Of a stretch of 64,000 bases of DNA, positions 45,250 through 52,649 are shown piece after piece (positions within the stretch are counted from its first letter, which is position 1; each line of letters starts with the position of its first letter). The position numbers and the translations under genes are program-made. Under the pieces are notes generated by a model. It saw only the letters and a list, made by a program, of their open reading frames with translations. It did no database searches and had not been told where the DNA came from. This DNA is from Sva-07 sp963774765 (GTDB lineage Bacteria; Actinomycetota; Acidimicrobiia; Acidimicrobiales; Ilumatobacteraceae): contig CAVZGP010000012.1 in the NCBI GenBank assembly GCA_963774765.1, positions 70,254 through 134,253 of the forward strand, read 5' to 3'.

Positions 45250-46182
45250 TCAGAGGAGCCCGAACCACGGTGGCGCGGCCAGGTCGGATTCGAAGATCGC
45301 GCTGTCCTCGGCGTCGGCGACCTCCACCCCGCGAGCCGCTGCCAACTCGAGGTTCGCCTCGTCGGCGCGGCCGAGCAGTGCGAGCGCCCGGGCCCGTCCC
45401 TCGTGCGCGTAGCCGAGGTCGAAGTCACGCAGATCGGCCTCGCCGACCACGGCGGCGCACTCGTCGGCGTGGTGCAGCGCAAGTTCGCCGTTGCCGAGCA
45501 CGACATGACAGCGCGACAGCAACCACGACCCTCGCGCGGCATTCTCCGGCGTCCGGTCGGCAGCGCGTGACCAGTGGTACGAGGCGGCGTATGCCCGACT
45601 CAGCAGCTCGGTCGCGTCGGGCTCCTCGACGTCGAGCAGTTCCCAGACCGAGTTGTTCGCGGTGATCGCCTGGCTTCGATGCCAGGTGCCCTCGATGTCT
45701 TCGCCTGTCACGGTGCCCTCGCCGGTGTCAACGGGCGGCATCGGATGGCCGGTTTCGATCAGTGTCTTGAAGCTGTCGAGGATCTCCACCCAGCCCAGCC
45801 GCACGTGTTCCCATGTGAGCGGGCTGGACGCGAGGTCACCGTGCCGGAGCGTCACGCGCGTCACCGAGTTGTCGTCGTTGGCCGAGGCCAGTCGCCACTC
45901 GACTCTTCCGGGAGGCTCGGCTGCCAGTGCGACGTCGTACAACACGTGCCACGTCATCACGAGGCGGTGGGGCGGATCGATCTCCTCGATCACGCCCTCG
46001 ACGGCGTCCCGATCACCAGGCAGAACGTTGCGGTAACCGGATCCTGGCCGGAAGTCCGACAGGAAGGTCGTGCCGTGGAAGTACTCGCGGGTGAACTCGG
46101 GGTCGAGCAAGGCATCCCACACGCGTTGCAACGGCGCGTGGATGTAGATCTCGTAGATGTGCGCGGTGGCGGGCATGGTCAT
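45250..46182 (-). CDS. SRPBCC (AHSA1-like) protein with C-terminal helical repeat region
   Basis: A 310-aa protein. Residues 1-150 are an SRPBCC/AHSA1 domain: IYIHAPLQRVWDALLDPEFT, EYFHGTTF, GVIEEIDPPHRLVMTWHV, and GWVEILDSFKTLIETG. The C-terminal half (residues 160-310) is Ala/Leu-rich and helical with TPR-like repeats (AADRTPENAARGSWLLSRCH, LALLGRADEANLELAAARG). The start overlaps the stop of an ArsR-type regulator (TGATG). That pairing is common: the regulator and the SRPBCC protein respond to the same, unknown small molecule. The TPR extension is less usual. Confidence 0.75.
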   Translation of the reverse strand: MTMPATAHIYEIYIHAPLQRVWDALLDPEFTREYFHGTTFLSDFRPGSGYRNVLPGDRDAVEGVIEEIDPPHRLVMTWHVLYDVALAAEPPGRVEWRLASANDDNSVTRVTLRHGDLASSPLTWEHVRLGWVEILDSFKTLIETGHPMPPVDTGEGTVTGEDIEGTWHRSQAITANNSVWELLDVEEPDATELLSRAYAASYHWSRAADRTPENAARGSWLLSRCHVVLGNGELALHHADECAAVVGEADLRDFDLGYAHEGRARALALLGRADEANLELAAARGVEVADAEDSAIFESDLAAPPWFGLL

Positions 46183-46514
46183 CAGGCTCCTTCGCTTCGG
46201 TCGCGCAGAGCGAGCAACCCTGCGACGTGGGGTTCGGCGTAGCGGGAGATCCAACGATCGTGGATCTCCCTGATCGGTACCGGGTTGAGGTAGTGGAACT
46301 TCTCGCGGCCGTGTTTGTCGGTGACGACCAGATGTGCGGCTTCGAGGAGGCGGAGGTGCTTCATCACGCCGAATCGGGTCATTTCGGGGAACGCGTCGAC
46401 AAGGCTCGAGAGCGTCTGGCCGTCGTCGTCGGCCAGCCGGTCGAGCAGCGCTCGCCGCGTGGGATCGGCGAGTGCCTTGAACACGCTGTCGAGATCGTCC
46501 ACACCGAACATCAT
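46182..46514 (-). CDS. ArsR-family transcriptional regulator
   Basis: A protein of about 110 aa with a winged helix: DSVFKALADPTRRALLDRLA, LSSLVDAFPEMTRFGVMKHL (recognition helix) and LLEAAHLVVTDKHGREKFHY (wing). It lacks the metal-binding Cys pair of ArsR/SmtB and is of the kind paired with SRPBCC proteins. It probably controls its own operon. The start M-M-F-G-V near 46514 is chosen; the longer frame to 46556 lacks family similarity. The upstream region has CATATGGTCACATG, a candidate partly palindromic operator close to the start. Confidence 0.82.
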   Translation of the reverse strand: MMFGVDDLDSVFKALADPTRRALLDRLADDDGQTLSSLVDAFPEMTRFGVMKHLRLLEAAHLVVTDKHGREKFHYLNPVPIREIHDRWISRYAEPHVAGLLALRDRSEGA

Positions 46515-46581
46515 AGGTGACCATATGGTCACATGTCTATCCCGGTACGGAATCACCTCTCGACGCCGACGACTGTCCGAC

Positions 46582-46628
46582 TTCTCGTGAACTCGTGCGG
46601 GAACTATTCCCGCACGAGTTCACGAGAA
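46582..46628. repeat. TTCTCGTGAACTCG palindrome, copy 2
   Basis: Same element as at 45192 with a single central change (ACTATT for ACTGTT). It stands between the ArsR start and the 3' end of the hydrolase gene, so the two copies bracket the ArsR-SRPBCC operon. Confidence 0.75.
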
Positions 46629-46642
46629 CGATCGGCGTTCGG

Positions 46643-47395
46643 TCAGCTCTGGAGTTTCTCGACGAAGAAGTCGAGCACGCGTTCGACGCTGGCGTCGTCG
46701 CGCTGTTCCGTGAGCACCGAGTGGTCCGTTGCCTTGGCACTCGGGAGTTCGACGGCGATGAACGCTTCGCCGAGCAACTCGCGCAGCGACGAGAAACGAT
46801 CGCCGACGAGCTTGTCTCCCGTGAACCGAAGACCGAGCACCTGGCAGCCGGCGGCCGCTCGTTCGGCAATGACAGCAGCATCGTCGGGCGAAAGATTCAG
46901 ATCGGCCCCGCGGGTCTTGCCGACGGGAAACGGCATCGACGGCTGCGACAGCACGGGTGCCAGCATGATGTCGTCGATCATCATCCCGAGCGCGAAACCG
47001 CCCGAGAAGCACATCCCCACTGCACCGACGCCGGGTCCTCCGACGTCCTGATGGAGGTTGCGGGCGAGAGCGCGCAACCAGGCAATGATCGGCGATGTCT
47101 GGTTGAGGGCGAACGAGGTGAACTCGCGAGCGACGCACACCTTGGCCATCTGCTGCACCGCGTACGCGTTCGAGGGTCCCTTGCCCGGGGTCCCGACGAG
47201 CGACGGCATGACCACGGTGAATCCACGGTCGACGACTTCGTTGGCGAACTTCGTGACGAGCGGGGTGATCCCGGGGATCTCATGGATCACGATCACACCC
47301 GGACCGCTACCGCGCCGGTAGGTCGCCCGGGTCAGTCCGGCAGCAGTGAATTCGCCGACCTCCCATCCTTCGAGTACGTCGGTCGTGGTGCTCAT
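46643..47395 (-). CDS. Dienelactone hydrolase family protein
   Basis: A 250-aa alpha/beta hydrolase. The nucleophile elbow G-x-C-x-G-G (GMCFSGGFALG) uses Cys as in dienelactone hydrolases. The Glu is in IHEIPGITP and the His near the end in KATDHSVLTE. It probably opens a lactone or cleaves an ester in catabolism of an aromatic or cyclic compound. No other ring-cleavage gene is adjacent. The start STTTDVLEGW at 47395 is the first ATG. It is followed by a palindrome. Confidence 0.8.
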   Translation of the reverse strand: MSTTTDVLEGWEVGEFTAAGLTRATYRRGSGPGVIVIHEIPGITPLVTKFANEVVDRGFTVVMPSLVGTPGKGPSNAYAVQQMAKVCVAREFTSFALNQTSPIIAWLRALARNLHQDVGGPGVGAVGMCFSGGFALGMMIDDIMLAPVLSQPSMPFPVGKTRGADLNLSPDDAAVIAERAAAGCQVLGLRFTGDKLVGDRFSSLRELLGEAFIAVELPSAKATDHSVLTEQRDDASVERVLDFFVEKLQS

Positions 47396-47423
47396 GGTGG
47401 GATCTTGCCAGATCCCGCCGGCC

Positions 47424-48485
47424 TCACAGTCGCCGCATCGCGTCGAGGGCTGACTCGGCCAGGATCTCGGTGCCGACCTTGAACGCGTTGAGCTGCTCGT
47501 CGCTGATGCGCTGATCGCCCATCGCCCCGTGCAGGTACCGGGCGTAGACGCCCTCCGAGATCACGGCGAGGCGGAACGACCCGAAGGCGATGTAGTAGTC
47601 GATTCCCGACAGGTCGCGCCCAGTTCTGGCTGCGTATCGCTCGAGCAGCTCACCGTACGACGGGAAGCCCTCGATGCCGGTCGGATCGTTCGGGCGGGAC
47701 TGAACCTCGCCATGGTCGGCCCAATACACACCGACGTAACCGACGTCGGCGAGTGGATCACCGAGCGTGCAGAGCTCCCAGTCGAGTACCGCGTTGATCC
47801 GCCCCTCGGAGACATCGGTGAGGACGTTGCCGAATCGGAAGTCGCCGTGAGCGATCGACACACCCTGCTGCACCGGGAAGCGCTCGGCGAGGCGGCGCGC
47901 CACCTCCTCGACGGCAGGCAACTCGCGAGTCTTCGAACGCTCCCACTGCGTGCTCCAGCGCTTCACCTGCCGCTCGACGTAGCCCTCGCGTTTGGCGAGG
48001 TCTCCGAGGCCGACGGCATCGACGTCGACGGCGTGGAGGTCGGCGAGCACGTCGATCAGGTCGAGCCCGGCGGCCCGACGCGTGTCGACGTCGAGCAATT
48101 CGCCCTTGTCGGCACTGTCGAGCACGACACCGTCGACGAACCCCATCACGTAGAACGGCGCACCGTTGACCTCGTCGTCGGTGCAGAGTCCGAGCGCCGG
48201 CGGGACCGGCACCGATGTCACGCCGACAGCGGAGATGATCTTGTGCTCGCGAGCCATGTCGTGTGCGGTGGCGAGCACGGCACCGGTTGGCGGTCGACGC
48301 AGCACGTATTTCGTGCCGTCCGCGCCGGTGACCGTGTAGGTCAGATTCGAGCGGCCCCCGACGATGGCGTCGAACCGGAACGGAGCGGTGGCGCCGTCGA
48401 TGTTGTCGACGAGCCAGGCCGTCACTCGGGGAACGTCGATGCCGTGAATCGATTCCTGCACGAGGGTCGACCGTAGCCGCGACAT
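47424..48485 (-). CDS. Aminoglycoside-phosphotransferase-fold kinase (phosphotransferase family)
   Basis: A 353-aa kinase-like protein. The nucleotide loop is FDAIVGGRSNLTYTVTGADG then KYVLRRPP, the catalytic loop is SIAHGDFRFGNVL and the metal-binding Asp is in NAVLDWELCTLGDPLADVGY. This subgroup, next to acyl-CoA metabolism genes in actinobacteria and fused to acyl-CoA dehydrogenases in eukaryotes (ACAD10/11), probably phosphorylates a hydroxyacyl substrate rather than an antibiotic. Start ATG 48485 (MSRLRSTL). Just upstream are tandem inverted repeats. Confidence 0.8.
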   Translation of the reverse strand: MSRLRSTLVQESIHGIDVPRVTAWLVDNIDGATAPFRFDAIVGGRSNLTYTVTGADGTKYVLRRPPTGAVLATAHDMAREHKIISAVGVTSVPVPPALGLCTDDEVNGAPFYVMGFVDGVVLDSADKGELLDVDTRRAAGLDLIDVLADLHAVDVDAVGLGDLAKREGYVERQVKRWSTQWERSKTRELPAVEEVARRLAERFPVQQGVSIAHGDFRFGNVLTDVSEGRINAVLDWELCTLGDPLADVGYVGVYWADHGEVQSRPNDPTGIEGFPSYGELLERYAARTGRDLSGIDYYIAFGSFRLAVISEGVYARYLHGAMGDQRISDEQLNAFKVGTEILAESALDAMRRL

Positions 48486-48571
48486 GCGGTCACGCCGCTG
48501 CCTGGGGCCGAGCGGTTGGGCAACAGCGCTTCAGGACCAAACGAGTCACGCAACCCGCGAGATTCTCCCAC

Positions 48572-48672
48572 CGATGAGCGAACCGACCGGATACGGCGGT
48601 TTCGCTCATCGCAACGCGCGAGATTCTCCCACCGATGAGCGAACCGACCGGATACGGCGGTTTCGCTCATCG
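48572..48672. repeat. GATGAGCGAACCG inverted repeats, tandem pair 2
   Basis: Two nearly identical units (48572-48612 and 48633-48672) inside a duplicated stretch of about 60 bp that includes CGCGAGATTCTCCCACC before each hairpin. Same family as 36101-36201. It lies upstream of the kinase gene and downstream of the NlpC/P60 gene. Confidence 0.75.
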
Positions 48673-48722
48673 CAACGCAACACCAGCCCAATCCGGTGAC
48701 GCCCCTGGCACCGCGTCACCGG

Positions 48723-49919
48723 TCAGCCGGGGCGACCGACTCCGGTGACCTTGCCCCAGTTCACCGCAGCGACGGTGACGGTCTTGCCGGTGTTCGGCGC
48801 GTGTACCTGCATGCCGTTGCCGAGGTAGATGCTCACATGGCTGATCGGGCTGTAGAAGAACAGCAGGTCGCCAGCCTGAGCCGACTCCTTCGGCACGTGC
48901 GGGACCGAGGCGAACTGCGAACGCGACTGGTGCGGCAGTCCGACGCCGGCTTGCGACCATGCGTAGGCGGTGAGGCCAGAGCAATCGAATGCAACACCGG
49001 GGCTCGACGAGGCGTAACGATACGGAACACCTTGCTGGCCGAGTGCCGCCTGCACGGCGATGCCCGAACGGGACGAGACCGCAGGCACCGAGTAGCCACC
49101 ACCGCTACCCGCCGACCCACTCGAGGAGTCGCTCGACGTCGAGGATCCACCGGAGCTGGTCGTTCCACCGGACGTGGAGGTACCCCCAGAGTTGCGGCTG
49201 GAGGACGTGCCGGCCGACGCCGAAGCTGCGGCCGCCTGCTCGCGGACTCGACGAGCCGACTCCTCGGCGCGGCGTTGCTCCTCCTGCGCGATCAACTGAC
49301 CGAGTTTCGCCTCGGCGTCGGCACGAGCCTCGGTGTACTCGTCGGTGAGACGCTCGGTCTCGGCCTGGGCATCAGTGAGCGACGCGGCGAGCTGGTCGGC
49401 TTGCTTGCGCTTGCGGGCCAGAGCATCCTTCTCGTCGTTGAGGTCCGCGACGAGGGCATCGAATTCGTCGGTCGTGATATCGCCGGCGCTCAGCGCAACA
49501 CGTGCCAGTTCGTCACGTTTGACCGCGTCGTTGAGGTTGTCGGAGTCCTCGAACAGCGGGCCGAGCGGCACCGATCCCCCACCGACGAACGAGCGCAGCG
49601 CCATATCGCTCAGGCTGGCCCGCAGCCGGTTGAGCTCGGCCTCCTGCTCGGCGATACGGGCTTCGGCGTCAGAGATCTCGACGTCGAGCTGGTCCTTGGT
49701 GTCGATCGCCTCGACGTAGCTCTCGCCGAGTTCGCGGGCACGCTCTTCGAGTCGTTCGAGTTCGTCGACGATGTCTTCGACCTTCTGACGTTGCTGATCG
49801 ACGCTCTGCGCATTCGCGACCGCCGGAATGGCCACGGGGATGGCGAAGGTGACAGCGAGGGCGACCGGAAGGACGCGCAGGATCTGCTTCAAAGGGGGCC
49901 GCATAGTTCGAGGTCTCAC
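48723..49919 (-). CDS. Secreted NlpC/P60 peptidoglycan hydrolase with coiled coil
   Basis: A 398-aa exported protein. It has a signal peptide (residues 1-38, ALAVTFAIPVAIPAVANAQ), a long coiled-coil region (about 40-240, with ELERLEERARELGESY and AETERLTDEYTEARADAEAK), a Ser/Gly-rich linker, and the C-terminal NlpC/P60 domain. Its catalytic Cys is in FDCSGLTAYAWS and the His in ISHVSIYLGNG. This is the RipA/CwlO layout, with a coiled coil that may be gated by FtsEX (inference). It cleaves peptide stems during growth or division. An in-frame ATG five codons in (49904) is an equally good start. Confidence 0.88.
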   Translation of the reverse strand: MRPRTMRPPLKQILRVLPVALAVTFAIPVAIPAVANAQSVDQQRQKVEDIVDELERLEERARELGESYVEAIDTKDQLDVEISDAEARIAEQEAELNRLRASLSDMALRSFVGGGSVPLGPLFEDSDNLNDAVKRDELARVALSAGDITTDEFDALVADLNDEKDALARKRKQADQLAASLTDAQAETERLTDEYTEARADAEAKLGQLIAQEEQRRAEESARRVREQAAAASASAGTSSSRNSGGTSTSGGTTSSGGSSTSSDSSSGSAGSGGGYSVPAVSSRSGIAVQAALGQQGVPYRYASSSPGVAFDCSGLTAYAWSQAGVGLPHQSRSQFASVPHVPKESAQAGDLLFFYSPISHVSIYLGNGMQVHAPNTGKTVTVAAVNWGKVTGVGRPG

Positions 49920-50007
49920 CCTAGCGAATATGACGAACGTGTTGCGAACGGCTGACGAAAGTTCATGTGACGCGCGTCACGGCCGAGCGCGGCCCCAGCA
50001 GCGCGAC

Positions 50008-51579
50008 TCACTCCCACTCGATCGTGCCAGGAGGCTTCGACGTGATGTCGTAGGCCACCCGGTTGATACCCGGCACCTCGTTGATGATGCGCTGCGACAT
50101 GGTTTCGAGCACGTCGTAGGGGATGCGCGCCCAGTCGGCGGTCATCGCGTCGTCGCTGGTGACGGCGCGGATGATGATCGGATGACCGTACGTTCGCTCG
50201 TCGCCCATCACCCCGACCGAGCGGATGTCGGCGAGCACGGCGAACGACTGCCAGATCTCGCGTTCGAGGCCGGCGAGGCGGAGTTCTTCGCGCACAATGG
50301 CGTCCGCCTCCTGGAGGAGCGCCACCCGCTCGGGGGTGACCTCGCCGATGATGCGCACGCCGAGGCCCGGCCCGGGGAACGGCTGACGCCACACCATCTC
50401 GTCGGGCAATCCGAGTTCGGTGCCGAGCGTGCGCACCTCGTCCTTGAACAACTCGCGTAACGGTTCGATCAGCTCGAGGCTCATGTCCTCGGGGAGGCCG
50501 CCGACGTTGTGGTGGCTCTTGATGACCGAGGCCGTGCCGTCGGTGCCGCCGCTCTCGATCAGATCGGGATACAGCGTGCCCTGCACGAGCCATTTGGCGT
50601 CGGTGAGCCCACCCGTGTTCTCCTCGAACACGCGGATGAACTGTTCGCCGATCGCCTTGCGCTTCGCCTCGGGCTCGGTGACGCTTTCCAGCGCCGCGAA
50701 GAACCGCTCGCCGGCGTCGACATGGATCAGTTCGATGCCCAGGTTGCGACGGAACGTCTCGACGACCTGATCGCTCTCGCCCTTGCGCATCAACCCAGTG
50801 TCGACGTAGATGCAGGTGAGTTGGTGGCCGATCGCCTTGTGGACCAAGGCGGCTGCCACCGACGAATCGACGCCGCCCGAGAGCCCGCAGATCACCCGAT
50901 CGGTGCCGACACGTTCGCGGATCTCCTCGACCTGCTCGTCGATCACCGACGCCATCTCCCACTCGTTCGGGATCTCGGCGCGCTCGTGGAGGAATCGGGC
51001 CATCACCGCCATTCCGTGCGGTGAGTGCACGACCTCGGGGTGGAACTGCACGCCGTAGATGCGGCGCTTGTCGTTTTCCAGCACCGCCACCGGAGCGCCG
51101 GGCGTGGTTGCGGTGACCGTGAACCCCTCGGGGGCCTCGGTGACACCATCGAAGTGACTCATCCACACGTCGTGCTCCTGCGGAGCGTCGTCCGGAAGGA
51201 GCAGCGAAGGTCCGATGCGGGTCATGCGGGCGCGGCCGTACTCGCCCTGCATGCCGCGGCCGACGACACCGCCGAGTTGCTGACCGATCAGTTGGGCGCC
51301 GTAGCAGATGCCGAGCACCGGCACGCCGAGGTCGTAGATCGCCGGATCGAGCGATGGTGCACCCTCGACGTGCACGCTCTTGGGCCCGCCGGACAGGATG
51401 ATCGCCGCGGGCTTGCGCTCGGCGACCTCCGCCGCGGTGATGCGGTGCGGCACGATCTCGGAGTACACCTTCAGTTCACGGACCCGCCGGGCGATCAGTT
51501 GGGCGTACTGGGCACCGAAGTCGACGACGAGGACGGTGGGACGGTCGGTGCGGACGTCGTGATGCTGCGGTTGACTCAA
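50008..51579 (-). CDS. guaA: GMP synthase (glutamine-hydrolysing)
   Basis: A 523-aa enzyme converting XMP to GMP. The glutaminase domain has VLVVDFGAQYAQLIARR, the nucleophile VLGICYGAQLIGQQ and VQFHPEVVHSP. The PP-loop ATP pyrophosphatase is ICGLSGGVDSSVAAALV, and the dimerisation domain ends in ITSKPPGTIEWE. Only TTG 51579 (LSQPQHHDVRTDRP) or ATG 51618 can serve as start; ordinary starts are missing between them and the domain. The TTG gives the normal length but leaves just four bases to the divergent GTG of the next gene. Confidence 0.94.
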   Translation of the reverse strand: MSQPQHHDVRTDRPTVLVVDFGAQYAQLIARRVRELKVYSEIVPHRITAAEVAERKPAAIILSGGPKSVHVEGAPSLDPAIYDLGVPVLGICYGAQLIGQQLGGVVGRGMQGEYGRARMTRIGPSLLLPDDAPQEHDVWMSHFDGVTEAPEGFTVTATTPGAPVAVLENDKRRIYGVQFHPEVVHSPHGMAVMARFLHERAEIPNEWEMASVIDEQVEEIRERVGTDRVICGLSGGVDSSVAAALVHKAIGHQLTCIYVDTGLMRKGESDQVVETFRRNLGIELIHVDAGERFFAALESVTEPEAKRKAIGEQFIRVFEENTGGLTDAKWLVQGTLYPDLIESGGTDGTASVIKSHHNVGGLPEDMSLELIEPLRELFKDEVRTLGTELGLPDEMVWRQPFPGPGLGVRIIGEVTPERVALLQEADAIVREELRLAGLEREIWQSFAVLADIRSVGVMGDERTYGHPIIIRAVTSDDAMTADWARIPYDVLETMSQRIINEVPGINRVAYDITSKPPGTIEWE

Positions 51580-51583
51580 GGTT

Positions 51584-51946
51584 GTGAATCGTAGATCAGG
51601 CCGCTGGTTCGTCCGCATCCTGTTCGCGGTCGTGATCGTCGTCGGCGCATTCACGCCGGAGATGGCGCACGCCTCCACGACACCGACAGACCCCACCACG
51701 ACGACCACGGTCGCGCCGACCTCCGACGAGATCGTCATCGACGAGGCGAACCCGTTCTTCCCCGAGACTCGCGACCTCACCGACTGCATCGGCACCGTCG
51801 AACGGCCCGGCTGCGGCAGTGAGGCCCGCGGTGGCTGGCACCAGAATCTCGTGGCGATCGCGATGATCGGCGGGCTGCTGATCGTGTTCGGCCGCGTCGC
51901 GTGGGGTGTCCGCCGCAGCCAGAAGAACGCCGCCGCAACCGACTGA
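51584..51946 (+). CDS. Small secreted or membrane-anchored hypothetical protein
   Basis: A 120-aa protein with a signal peptide (RILFAVVIVVGAFTPEMAHA), a Thr-rich stretch, a Cys pair (DLTDCIGTVERPGC), and a C-terminal membrane helix (LVAIAMIGGLLIVFGRVAW) followed by basic residues. No family is recognised. Expected topology is an extracytoplasmic loop held by the C-terminal anchor. GTG start at 51584, divergent from guaA with overlapping leader regions. It ends at an inverted repeat. Confidence 0.65.
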   Translation: MNRRSGRWFVRILFAVVIVVGAFTPEMAHASTTPTDPTTTTTVAPTSDEIVIDEANPFFPETRDLTDCIGTVERPGCGSEARGGWHQNLVAIAMIGGLLIVFGRVAWGVRRSQKNAAATD

Positions 51947-52004
51947 GCCCGAAATATGCCTGGATCTGCGCGCTGAGCGCGACAAACGAGGCATTTTTCG
52001 GGCT
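51946..52004. repeat. AGCCCGAAAA inverted repeat, copy 2
   Basis: AGCCCGAAATATGCCT faces AGGCATTTTTCGGGCT with one mismatch. The apical part TGCGCGCTGAGCGCGACAA is nearly identical to the copy at 29315. It lies between convergent genes (small membrane protein, HAD hydrolase). Confidence 0.65.
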
Positions 52005-52631
52005 TTACCGACCGAGCAGGCGGCCGACCTCGGCGATCCAGGCGTCGACCGGCGCGTCGGGAGCGGCGTGGACGGCGCGCCAACCTGCCGCGCGGGCTTG
52101 GTCGACGTTGTGGGAGGCGTCGTCGACGAACACGACACCAGACCGCTCGGCGATCGCCAGACCGAGTCGCACCGACGCCAACTCGAAGAACGCCGCCTCG
52201 TGCTTCTGCACACCGAGGTCGGCGGAATAGAGCAGGTCGTCGATCGGCATCACTGCCCCGAGCCGTTGACGGAGGAACGCCGCGCGGCGATGCTCCTGGT
52301 TCGTCGCCAGCACGACTCGGCAGCCGGCATCGCCGGCCCGGCAGGCCAGCGCGATCGCCTCGTCGATCGGGACGAAGTCGGCCTCGAACCAGACCTGGAG
52401 GAAGGCCTCCACGTCGACATCCGCGCCGAGGTCGGCAAGGGCCGCACCCACGCCGTCTTCGACAGAAGAGCGACCGTTGACGACGTCGTCCCACGACTTC
52501 ATGAAGAAGGCCTCGCGGAACTGCTGTCTCGTCAGCCCGAAACTCCACTCCATCTCGACGGTCCAGTGTCCGGCTCCGCGTCGATCGGGATCGAGCAGGA
52601 CGCCGTCGACATCGAGAGCGAGAATGCGCAT
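52005..52631 (-). CDS. HAD-superfamily hydrolase
   Basis: A 208-aa phosphatase-like protein. Motif I is ILALDVDGVLLDPD (D-x-D), motif II is VVLATNQEHRR, the Lys is in LGVQKHEAAFF and motif IV is VVFVDDASHNVDQARAAGW. The cap is small and helical. The substrate is unknown. Start ATG 52631 is the first Met before motif I. It is divergent from the decarboxylase gene with about 18 bp between starts. Confidence 0.8.
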   Translation of the reverse strand: MRILALDVDGVLLDPDRRGAGHWTVEMEWSFGLTRQQFREAFFMKSWDDVVNGRSSVEDGVGAALADLGADVDVEAFLQVWFEADFVPIDEAIALACRAGDAGCRVVLATNQEHRRAAFLRQRLGAVMPIDDLLYSADLGVQKHEAAFFELASVRLGLAIAERSGVVFVDDASHNVDQARAAGWRAVHAAPDAPVDAWIAEVGRLLGR

Positions 52632-52649
52632 CGGTTCAGGCTGACACAC

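Noticed and set aside
47424..48485. An antibiotic-resistance kinase (aminoglycoside phosphotransferase).
   Set aside because: The fold matches, but the subgroup and neighbours fit acyl-CoA metabolism. Nothing in the sequence points to drug binding.
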